Positions 53,386-64,000 of a DNA stretch of 64,000 nt are shown here, piece by piece. The DNA is from Pirellulales bacterium. GTDB lineage: Bacteria; Planctomycetota; Planctomycetia; Pirellulales; Lacipirellulaceae. Under the pieces are notes generated by a model. The model did not search any database, was not told the origin of the DNA, and saw only the letters and a list, made by a program, of their open reading frames with translations. The position numbers and the translations under genes were made by a program. Numbering within the stretch: the first letter of the stretch is position 1; each line of letters begins with the position of its first letter. Location: contig JAHBXQ010000001.1 in NCBI GenBank assembly GCA_019636345.1, positions 587,985-651,984 on the forward strand, in the 5' to 3' direction.

Positions 53386-54489
53386 ATGTCGCTTCTCGGC
53401 GAGTTTCTCGAATCGTTCTACGGCAGCGGTAGCCTACCCCAAACCATTTGGGCCCAAGTCCGACGCGAGCGGCTCAAAACGAACACTGGCAAATTGTCGC
53501 GGCGGCGTCCCATTGGTCGAGAGAAGCGGCGAACCACAGAGTCCAAATCGCATTTTGACTTGAAGTTCTGGGCAAGGATGCCAGATATGGTCCGGGAGGA
53601 TCAGACACGAGTCGAAGACGGCACAACAGAATCAACGGTTGAAGTTTCAATAGGCAATCAACGGCTCAAGCGTGTTGCAGACGGCAGCGTCGAAATTGCC
53701 GAGGAACCGAGACGCGGCAATCGCGACGGCGACTCATTGCCGATTGATTTCCGTCGCCACTTTGACCGTCGTCTCATTCGCCGGTTGTTTGCATCGCTGA
53801 CGCTGGAGCATACGGGAGAGTGCCAGATTGCCGGACGCGATTGCGTGCGAATCCGTGCCGTGCCGATTTCAGCCGACAAGATTTGGCCTCATTGGCTCCC
53901 AACTCAGGCGGACGAATTTGAGTTCGCGGCTGATTTGGAGTTCCCGTCACTCTTGTCAATTCGGGCGAACTTAGAGGGCCATTCTTTCGAGACGTTTGAA
54001 GTTGTTCAAGTGGCTTTCAACGGAACGATAGACGACAGCGTTTTCGACGTGCAGCCGCTGTCTGGCAAGCAAATGCGGGATGCCGTGCCTGTTGTTCAGC
54101 GAACGACGATAGAGGCGGCAATTGGCATGGTTCCCTTCACGGTTGTGCTTCCAAAAATGAGACCCGAGTTTGGAGAATGCGATGTTCACTACGAGCCGGC
54201 GCGGGGGAAGCTGCCGGAGAGTCTCGGCATCAACTATCGGGGAGCCTCGAATCGGTTTTGGTTTCACCTGCGCGCGGAACTTGACCCTGAAGCTCATGAT
54301 CGACTGGAGTGGGAAGAGATCGAGTTCGCTGGGCGTTTATTTCAGCTGTCGGACCCCGAGGTTGACGGGGCCCTGAGTATCCTTGTCTTCAAGCAAGATG
54401 GAACTTGGGTTGAGATTGTCTCTGATTTGGCACGCGATGACTTGTTGGTTATCGCAGCCTCCTTCGAGGCAGTCGACCGGAACCGATGA
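53386..54489 (+). CDS. Protein of unknown function, possibly LolA-like fold
   Basis: The 367-residue protein starts after GAGGGGAA and shows repeated beta-rich segments such as HFDLKFWARMPDMVREDQTR, EVSIGNQRLKRVADGSVEIA and FEVVQVAFNGTIDDSVFDVQ, a pattern seen in LolA/MucB-like outer-membrane lipoprotein-binding folds, although the match is weak. No signal peptide is visible at the annotated start, so its location is unclear. One 60-base line counted at 52 percent GC, below the genome. It is downstream of the tail copy B. Confidence 0.65.
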   Translation: MSLLGEFLESFYGSGSLPQTIWAQVRRERLKTNTGKLSRRRPIGREKRRTTESKSHFDLKFWARMPDMVREDQTRVEDGTTESTVEVSIGNQRLKRVADGSVEIAEEPRRGNRDGDSLPIDFRRHFDRRLIRRLFASLTLEHTGECQIAGRDCVRIRAVPISADKIWPHWLPTQADEFEFAADLEFPSLLSIRANLEGHSFETFEVVQVAFNGTIDDSVFDVQPLSGKQMRDAVPVVQRTTIEAAIGMVPFTVVLPKMRPEFGECDVHYEPARGKLPESLGINYRGASNRFWFHLRAELDPEAHDRLEWEEIEFAGRLFQLSDPEVDGALSILVFKQDGTWVEIVSDLARDDLLVIAASFEAVDRNR

Positions 54490-55252
54490 CGCCTGCGGCT
54501 CATGGGATTCTTGGCTCGCTACGAGATTTCGCAAGTCCTTCGATGAAACCTTCCGCAAACGAGGCCTCCTCAAGCTTGCCCCGGTTGCCTTCGGCGCCTT
54601 TGAAGAGTTTGTTGTGAAGATTCACCCCCACGAAGTTCCGTAGAATGCTATCGATGCAATTTCGTTGGGTTGCGGGCGGACTGTCAACCAACCTGCTTGG
54701 AACGCCGCTCACGTTTCAGAGTCGCGTCTCATCTGTCCGCGACAAAGAAGCGCTTCTCGCGCCGCACGACGCGACGGCTCTGCGCTTCTGACCGCGCTCG
54801 TAAGTTATCAATCCCGCTGGGGTCCTTCGGGATGAACACACCGCCCACCTTGATCGTGCGCCAGTTGGGGGCGATTCGTTTGTCCCGGCTTGCTCGGCCT
54901 CGTCGGGGGCGCAGGCGGCGTTCCAGGCGAAGTTGCCGGTTGTGATTGAGCAAGCGAAGTCGGCGCCGTGCTCCGCTGGGCCAGGTTGCCGGTGACCTTG
55001 GCGCAGGCAAGATGCCCCTTGAGGTCGTGCAGCGTCTTGGTCCAAATGAGCTTGGGAGAAGGCAAGCCAGGCCCTCCTGGCAAGCGCTGAGCGAGCAGCG
55101 AAAAGGAGCCCCGCGGGTCCGGCTGAACGTCCTGCGGGCTGCAAGTGTCCTGATCCAGGGGCCATTCGTCTTGCCGGGCGCACAGTATATCATGGGTGGC
55201 TTCGCGCCCGTCGGTCCCCCTACTCGCCCTGCAGCAACGGAACCCCCGCCCC
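54490..55252. other. Decayed or non-coding DNA before metH
   Basis: Some 763 bases with no intact gene. On the minus strand, short plausible protein pieces occur in different frames (KLIWTKTLHDLKGHLACAKV, then FACSITTGNFAWNAACAP, then TIKVGGVFIPKDPSGIDNLR), as if a gene had been broken by frameshifts. I do not recognise the family. I see no riboswitch-like structure before metH. Confidence 0.35.
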
Positions 55253-58972
<3,720 letters not shown>

Positions 58973-59191
58973 GGCGTGCGGGAGCCGTCGCGGACAGCAG
59001 CACCCGACTGAGCCGCATTTCTCTAGCGGGCGGGCAGGATGGGGGGATAAACTCTATGCAAGGCTCGTCGTGCGCGACTCAGGCGGTCGCGAAGCTGTTT
59101 TCGGCGCTCGGCAAAATCGGGGCCCGTCGCCCAGGCAGAAAGCGTTTCGACGGCCAGCGGACAAATTCCTGTTAAGAGCGATCGTTTTTCG

Positions 59192-59218
59192 TTGACGACG
59201 ATCTGGCACGCCTATACT
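59192..59218 (+). promoter_or_regulatory. Possible promoter of the autotransporter-like gene
   Basis: TTGACG (59192-59197), 15 bases, TATACT (59213-59218). The spacing is short but the hexamers match well; the gene starts 46 bases later. Confidence 0.4.
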
Positions 59219-59263
59219 GGGAACTTCGCGGAACGATCTCACTTTCCCTCGCTTGAGACAGAT

Positions 59264-61285
59264 ATGCGTGCGATCGCCGGAAGGATGGTGTCGGCGGCCA
59301 TCGGGCTGCTTGTCGCGGCGGGTTCCGTGCGCGGGGCCGACAACGTCTGGACGGGAGCGGCTAGCGCTCACTGGTCGGGTGCGGGCAATTGGACCAATCC
59401 GACGTCGTGGCAAGCGGGCGACGTCGCCGTGTTCCAGGAAGGGGGAGTCCCCTACCTCGCCTGGTCGAACGGGACAGGCGGGAATACAAGTCCCCTCCAT
59501 GGAATGCGCTTTGAGGCGCCTGGATTTCATATCGCTCCGCAGGACCTGTGGACCGTGATCCCGTTGGTGGACGGGGGGCCCAACTCGCTGGCGCCGGGGG
59601 AATTCCGAACCGACTTCGACGCCGTCGTCGGGGGGAGGTTTCAGTCGTCGGTCGGCCTGCGAAAGACAGGATCTGGAACTCTGACGCTCGGCGACCAAGC
59701 GTTCTCCCACAGTTTCTCAGGCGACGTCGTCGTCGCCGAGGGGGAGCTGAAACTGGCCTTGGCGTGGAATTCCAACGCCGGAGTCATCGGGTTGCCGACG
59801 CATCAGTTTCTGCTCGACGGCGATCTGACGCTTGAGTACCTCCCGTTCTATCACCCGACCCAGCCTCGGGTCTTCAACGAAGCTACCGTCGGGCCTGGGC
59901 GTGTGAGCAAGACCGGCTTAGGCCATGTCGCCGTGAACGGCGATTCGTTGCGTCATTCGGGGGGAACGTACGTCAACGAGGGAGGATTGACCGTCGGCAC
60001 GACCGCCGGGACCGTCTCCGGCGACTTCATCAACAGCGCCTTGCTGACGCTGTCCGGCACGATGAACTATTCCGGTCAGATCACCGGTCCCGGCGACGTG
60101 TCCGTCGTCGGCTCGGTCCGACTTGCGAACGACAACAATCCCGGCGGGCCGACTACGATCAACGGTCGCGTCATCATCGGCGATGGCGCCAGTTCCGGGA
60201 GCCTTGGCGGAGCCGTCATACTGCCTCAGGCCTCTTCCACGCTGGAATTTGATCGCGCGGATACCGTCGAGTACTCGCAGAACGTCTACGGCGTCGGAAA
60301 GGTCGTAACCTCCGGCTCCGGAACGGTGGTATTTCAGAATCATCAACTCGGAACCGGGGAACTTGCGGTCCGGAACGGCACGGCGGTTCTCACGTCGATC
60401 CCGACGAGCAGATTGCTGACAGTCGATACGGGGGGACGGCTCGAACTGCCGCAGTTTCCAGGCGGATTCAATTTAGGATTTCTTGGCGGAAGCTCGACTC
60501 TCGTCGCTCTCCGCGGTCGCGGTACGATCGAAGGCCAAGTCGTCGTCCCTGCCGGTCGAGAGATCCGCCCCGGGGCCTACGACTCTACATATGCCGCCGG
60601 ATCGCTCTTGATCGAAGGAGATGTCCGCTATTTGCCGAACGCGAAAGGCGTGCTCGGCGTTTACATTCGAGGTCCAAGTGACACGGACGCACACCGGACG
60701 CGGTTGCAGGTCACGGGCGAATTGCTCGCAGAGTCAATGACGGTAAATGTCGTGCGATCGGTCGACGTCTCGCTGACTGAGCCTGCTCTATACACGATCG
60801 CCGAGGCAAGCGCGTTCGAATTCCCCGCGTTACAACATTCGGTGTCTTTCGAGAGCGGCGGACCCGCGCAGAGTGTGGATTTGTCACCGCAATTGAGGAT
60901 GACAATGACCAACTTCCACTTCGGCGACATTCTCACGTTACGACGAACTGAAAATGCCTTGCAGCTCGCATTGGTTCCCAACAAAGCCGTCGGCGATTTT
61001 GACGGCGACGAGGTCGTGAACGGCGTCGATTTGGCGATATGGTCGCAACGTTTCGGAGCCAACGATTCAATCGTCGGGCGGCAAGGCGACGCGGACGGAG
61101 ATTCTGACGTCGACGGTTCGGATTTTCTTCATTGGCAGCGTCGCGCTAGCGCCGCAATCTCGCCACTGGCTGTCGTCCCTGAACCGAGCCGAGTGGGCTT
61201 GGCTATTCCTGCGGGACTTATGCTCGTTCTACGGCGAACGGGGAACAGGGGGCGTCCGGCGGCATCTCGAAGCGAAGCTGCCTGA
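59264..61285 (+). CDS. PEP-CTERM protein with autotransporter-like repeats and dockerin-like motif
   Basis: The 673-residue protein has a signal peptide (MVSAAIGLLVAAGSVRGA) and a beta-helical body with PATR-like autotransporter repeats: VGLRKTGSGTLTLGDQAFSH, TGLGHVAVNGDSLRHSGGTY and VVTSGSGTVVFQNHQLGTG. A dockerin-like pair follows (GDFDGDEVVNGVDLAIWSQR, GDADGDSDVDGSDFLHWQR), then a PEP-CTERM tail VVPEPSRVGLAIPAGLMLVL ending in basic residues. These features place it at the cell surface, probably exosortase-sorted. ATG 59264 gives the signal peptide start. About 290 bases (58973-59263) separate it from metH with no other gene. Confidence 0.88.
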   Translation: MRAIAGRMVSAAIGLLVAAGSVRGADNVWTGAASAHWSGAGNWTNPTSWQAGDVAVFQEGGVPYLAWSNGTGGNTSPLHGMRFEAPGFHIAPQDLWTVIPLVDGGPNSLAPGEFRTDFDAVVGGRFQSSVGLRKTGSGTLTLGDQAFSHSFSGDVVVAEGELKLALAWNSNAGVIGLPTHQFLLDGDLTLEYLPFYHPTQPRVFNEATVGPGRVSKTGLGHVAVNGDSLRHSGGTYVNEGGLTVGTTAGTVSGDFINSALLTLSGTMNYSGQITGPGDVSVVGSVRLANDNNPGGPTTINGRVIIGDGASSGSLGGAVILPQASSTLEFDRADTVEYSQNVYGVGKVVTSGSGTVVFQNHQLGTGELAVRNGTAVLTSIPTSRLLTVDTGGRLELPQFPGGFNLGFLGGSSTLVALRGRGTIEGQVVVPAGREIRPGAYDSTYAAGSLLIEGDVRYLPNAKGVLGVYIRGPSDTDAHRTRLQVTGELLAESMTVNVVRSVDVSLTEPALYTIAEASAFEFPALQHSVSFESGGPAQSVDLSPQLRMTMTNFHFGDILTLRRTENALQLALVPNKAVGDFDGDEVVNGVDLAIWSQRFGANDSIVGRQGDADGDSDVDGSDFLHWQRRASAAISPLAVVPEPSRVGLAIPAGLMLVLRRTGNRGRPAASRSEAA

Positions 61286-61471
61286 ACAGCGCCGAAGGGT
61301 TGGGCGACGCCTTTGGACGCACACTGCCCGCTGGCAATCCCCGCAAATCGCGACAAAAAGCTGAAAGCGTGCTGAGATTTCTGTGCTCTCGGCTCCGCGC
61401 TCGTCGCCCTCAATCCGCGTCCATCGCTGCCGGGATGCGGCCGCTGGCTTGCCACGTTACTCTCGCCGAGG

Positions 61472-62272
61472 TCAGCGGCCTTTGCGCTTGTTTCCGGTGC
61501 GCGGGGCGCCTTTCGCCCAGGGGGTCAGCAGGGCGACCACTTCGTTGGCCGAGGCTGCGGTGAACATTGGACCGCGGGCCAGTCCCATTTCGTCGCCGTC
61601 GACGTCGACCAGCACCACCTGGTAACTGGTCACGCGGTGCTTTCCCGTGGACAGGGTCGAGGCTTGCGCTGCGGCCCCCGCAAAGCGGTCGAGCGGCCAC
61701 TCCCGGCGATCGCCGATCGGAACGAGTCGCAGCCGGCGCTCGACGGCCAGCGTTCCCGAGCCGCGGTCGGCGTCGAGCACCACGGTCTGGATCGCCAGCC
61801 AGCAGATCAGACCGCCGACGAGGCAGACCGCCGCCAGCGCCGCCCCGGGGAGAATCTTGTCCTCTGCGTATTGGTACGTCCCGTCCGGCAGGGCGAGCGC
61901 TTGGTTGATCGCCGCGACCATTTGCTCCTTGGCGTCGCCGTCGGCGGCGGCGAAGCTGGTCCACTTCACCCCGTCGCGGGTGCGGACGGTCGTCTCCATG
62001 GTGGGGCCGAGCGTCACGCGGATCGCGGTTTCGGCGACGGGCTCGTCGGAGGCCGTCGCGGTCCACTCGTCGACGACCACGAGGCCCAACAGCCGTTTCT
62101 CGTAGCGGACCGCCCCCTCGGCGACCGACAGCGTCGTGCGGTTCGCCAACAGCCACGCGGCGCCGACGCCCAACGCGACGAAGACCAGCCCCGCCAGCCA
62201 GTAGATCCAACCGGCGGGTTTGAGCACGATCGTCAGCCGGCGGGGGGAGTTTTCGCGGACGTAAATTTTCAT
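61472..62272 (-). CDS. Membrane protein with probable PH-like domain
   Basis: The 266-residue protein has two hydrophobic segments near residues 19-41 (AGWIYWLAGLVFVALGVGAA) and about 145-168 (AALAAVCLVGGLICWLAI), separated by beta-rich sequence. Parts resemble bacterial PH-like domains, for example EWPLDRFAGAAAQASTL and YQVVLVDVDGDEMGLA, but the match is loose. Function unknown. ATG 62272 starts MKIYVRENSPRRLTI; the upstream extension looks like a shadow. Convergent with the preceding PEP-CTERM gene and divergent from the next. Confidence 0.7.
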   Translation of the reverse strand: MKIYVRENSPRRLTIVLKPAGWIYWLAGLVFVALGVGAAWLLANRTTLSVAEGAVRYEKRLLGLVVVDEWTATASDEPVAETAIRVTLGPTMETTVRTRDGVKWTSFAAADGDAKEQMVAAINQALALPDGTYQYAEDKILPGAALAAVCLVGGLICWLAIQTVVLDADRGSGTLAVERRLRLVPIGDRREWPLDRFAGAAAQASTLSTGKHRVTSYQVVLVDVDGDEMGLARGPMFTAASANEVVALLTPWAKGAPRTGNKRKGR

Positions 62273-62569
62273 GGGAAGCGGCGATTGGCGTTTGGGACGC
62301 AAGGAGGTGGCTGGGGCCGGAGCGAAGCCCCCAGGCATGCGTCCTTGCGGGCTCGTTACGCTCGATCCCGGTCGTCGTCTCCGCAACTTCGCGACACTGG
62401 GGAATTCGGAGGTTGCGGCGACGGCTGGGCGGTCTTCTGCGTGCTTGGCCAGAGCGGTCTACTGTAGGTCCGTCTCGCCAAAACGGGCAAGGCGAGTCGC
62501 GGGATTGGTTGGAGCCTTTGCGCCAGGTTGGCGTTGCTCGTCGCCAGGCGCTCGACGCACAATAGACGC

Positions 62570-63241
62570 ATGCAACGCCCCGCCGCCTCGTTCGTCCCGC
62601 CGTCCGCCGACTCGTCCCAAGGCGCCGATCCCGCAGTCAAGCAATCCGCGCTTGCTCTGGTGCTGGCCAATCTCGTGCCGCTGATCGGCGTGCTGTGGCT
62701 CGACTGGAGCACCGGCTGGGTGCTCGCGCTGTACTGGGCCGAGAACGTCGTGATCGGTTTGGTCACTGTTCTGAAGATCTTCACCTGCCGCGGCGGCAAC
62801 CCGACCTGGCCCAGTCGGCTAGGAGTCGCGGCGTTTTTCGCGGTCCACTACGGCGCCTTCGCTGTCGGGCATGCGGTGGGGCTGCTGATGTTGGTGAAGC
62901 TGGTCGGCGACGAGGGGGGCGCGGCGATCGCCAAGGCGCCGGAGAAGATCAACCCGCTGTGGCTGGGGCTGACCCTGGGGGGGATGGCCGCCAGCCGCCT
63001 GTACGAGTTCGTCGCCGAGTTTCTCCTCGCCGGGCGCGGGCGCGACAAGGACCCCGCGGCAATTGCGTTCACCCCGTACCCGCGGCTGATCATCCTGCAC
63101 GTCGTCGTGGTGCTGGGGGCGTTTGCGTCGCTGGAAGCGGGAAGCGACAAAGCGGCGGTCGTGCTGCTGGTGTTGCTGAAGACGGGGCTTGATTTGGCGC
63201 TCCACTACGGACGGCGGCTGCTGGCGAGCGGGGCGAGTTGA
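62570..63241 (+). CDS. Multi-pass membrane protein, DUF6498-like
   Basis: The 223-residue protein has about five to six membrane segments: ALALVLANLVPLIGVLWLDW, LALYWAENVVIGLVTVLKIF, GVAAFFAVHYGAFAVGHAVG and LIILHVVVVLGAFASLEAG. The WAENVVIG segment with conserved Tyr-Trp-Glu-Asn is typical of the DUF6498 family of uncharacterised membrane proteins. Start ATG 62570 (MQRPAASFVPP) leaves a short hydrophilic N-terminus. Convergent with the msrAB gene. Confidence 0.75.
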   Translation: MQRPAASFVPPSADSSQGADPAVKQSALALVLANLVPLIGVLWLDWSTGWVLALYWAENVVIGLVTVLKIFTCRGGNPTWPSRLGVAAFFAVHYGAFAVGHAVGLLMLVKLVGDEGGAAIAKAPEKINPLWLGLTLGGMAASRLYEFVAEFLLAGRGRDKDPAAIAFTPYPRLIILHVVVVLGAFASLEAGSDKAAVVLLVLLKTGLDLALHYGRRLLASGAS

Positions 63242-63378
63242 CTGACTCCGCGGGCGCCGTCACGAAGGGCGCCGGGAGCCCGTGCGCAGCGAAGCCCTCA
63301 GCAGCGCCGCTGGGCGAATGCTCCGGCGCCTTCGGCATTGTCCGAGATGTCGCGAAGCATGGCGTTCTGGCTGAACGC

Positions 63379-64000
63379 CTACTTCCCCCCTTCGACCACC
63401 TCGCCGGTCTTCGCGTCCTTGAACTTCATCGCGGCCGAGTTCATGCAGTACCGCTGGCCGGTCGGCCAGGGGCCGTCATCGAAGATGTGGCCCAGGTGAG
63501 CGTCGCACGTGGCGCAGCGGATTTCGGTGCGGACCGTCCCCAGGCTGCGGTCCTCGAGCTGCACGATCCGCTTGTCGTCGAGCGCCTGGAAGAAGCTCGG
63601 CCAGCCGCAGCCGCTGTCGTACTTTCCTTCGCTGGAGAACAACGGCGTTCCGCAGCAGACGCACGAGTACGTGCCGTCGCCGTGGTTGTCGAAAAACTCG
63701 TTCCGAAACGGCGGCTCAGTCCCCGCTTGCCGCGTCACGCGGTACTGCTCGGGGGAGAGTTTCGCCCGCCAGTTCACCTTGCGCCAATCGGCCTCGGCCC
63801 GCTCCTTAGCGTCGCTCGGGTCCTCGGAGTTCGGCTGCGGCTTGGTCCCCTTGAGCTTGTCGGCGAACGCCTTCTTCAGCTTCTCCAGCTTCGGCAGCGT
63901 GTTGATCCGGCAGTACGCGTTCGACGGATTCTTGCGGAAGTAGTCCTGGTGATACTCCTCGGCCGGATAGTACTTCTCGAACTTGGCGATCTCGGTGACG
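63379..64000 (-). CDS. msrAB: Peptide methionine sulfoxide reductase MsrA-MsrB fusion (5' part outside window)
   Basis: The frame is open from the right edge, so only the C-terminal end of MsrA ([20 protein letters not shown]), a linker and the complete MsrB domain are inside. MsrB shows the zinc cysteines YSCVCCG and [10 protein letters not shown], the GCGWPSFF segment, and the catalytic Cys in [11 protein letters not shown]. MsrA reduces methionine-S-sulfoxide and MsrB the R form; the fusion repairs both. Sequence inside the window before the MsrB part ([20 protein letters not shown]) is the linker. A GTG start within (63777) would make a separate MsrB, but the continuous upstream frame with MsrA residues argues against it. 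Confidence 0.93.
   Translation of the reverse strand, partial: VTEIAKFEKYYPAEEYHQDYFRKNPSNAYCRINTLPKLEKLKKAFADKLKGTKPQPNSEDPSDAKERAEADWRKVNWRAKLSPEQYRVTRQAGTEPPFRNEFFDNHGDGTYSCVCCGTPLFSSEGKYDSGCGWPSFFQALDDKRIVQLEDRSLGTVRTEIRCATCDAHLGHIFDDGPWPTGQRYCMNSAAMKFKDAKTGEVVEGGK

Noticed and set aside
54490-55252. Riboswitch (B12, SAM or SAH) in front of metH
   Set aside because: I looked for B12-box-like sequence and purine-rich stems and found no convincing structure.
63379-63777. A separate MsrB gene starting with GTG at 63777
   Set aside because: The frame continues upstream to the window edge with MsrA residues, so it is the MsrB half of a fusion.

Overview
The window looks like chromosomal DNA of a planctomycete, most likely order Pirellulales. 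The evidence is the very high GC content with strong GC3 bias, the PEP-CTERM proteins with dockerin-like Ca-binding repeats, a DUF1559-type pseudopilin, the TPR/ExbB/ExbD envelope cluster, DUF11-type surface proteins, an FHA-linked nucleotide cyclase, a Lpg1974-like outer-membrane barrel and scattered metabolic genes with few long operons. The assignment rests on gene content only, because no rRNA is present.

Layout. 0-7.2 kb: a partial His/Cys-rich secreted protein at the left edge, then a cluster of two large TPR proteins, an ExbB/TolQ proton channel and two ExbD/TolR proteins. 7.2-17.8 kb: housekeeping genes, namely a Xer recombinase, a PlsC-like acyltransferase, a membrane Ser/Thr kinase, leuC-leuD, a beta-propeller/TPR pair, a dual-specificity phosphatase next to a PSP1 protein, and bioB. 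18-30.3 kb: a DUF11 surface protein, a HEAT-repeat protein, a UbiB-type kinase, a coupled PEP-CTERM/pseudopilin pair, an FHA-cyclase and a secreted animal-type heme peroxidase with a PEP-CTERM tail. 30.3-36.7 kb: uvrB with a duplicated 3' end, comEA and nadC. 36.7-43.6 kb: mostly small secreted or envelope proteins (PEP-CTERM, Cys-rich outer-membrane barrel, lipoprotein), rpsU and tRNA-Cys. 43.7-52 kb: a nucleoside-type MFS symporter, a universal stress protein, an alpha-L-rhamnosidase, a DinB-like protein, and a sulfotransferase-like gene beside a class IV aminotransferase. 52-55.2 kb: an accessory patch of low-GC genes, a fold-back element and decayed DNA. 55.2-64 kb: metH, an autotransporter-repeat PEP-CTERM protein, two membrane proteins and an msrA-msrB fusion cut by the right edge.

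The most unusual signal is a pair of insertions built on the same plan. Immediately after the stop codon of uvrB (minus strand) and of the class IV aminotransferase gene (plus strand) lies one AT-richer cargo gene, then a mobile-DNA remnant (an IS256-type transposase N-terminus, or a fold-back element with CTAG ends), then a second copy of the last ~118-240 bp of the host gene. Each second copy keeps the reading frame to its stop and differs from the host copy by coding substitutions, so it reads like an allele from a relative rather than a simple local duplication. Single-crossover integration of a small DNA unit at the 3' end of a host gene would give this structure and leave the host gene intact.

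Otherwise the window shows a cell with an elaborate envelope: at least four PEP-CTERM proteins, a Lpg1974-like barrel with 13 cysteines in 32 residues, and proton-driven ExbB/D machinery. Most long open frames opposite these genes are GC-bias shadows and were left out.
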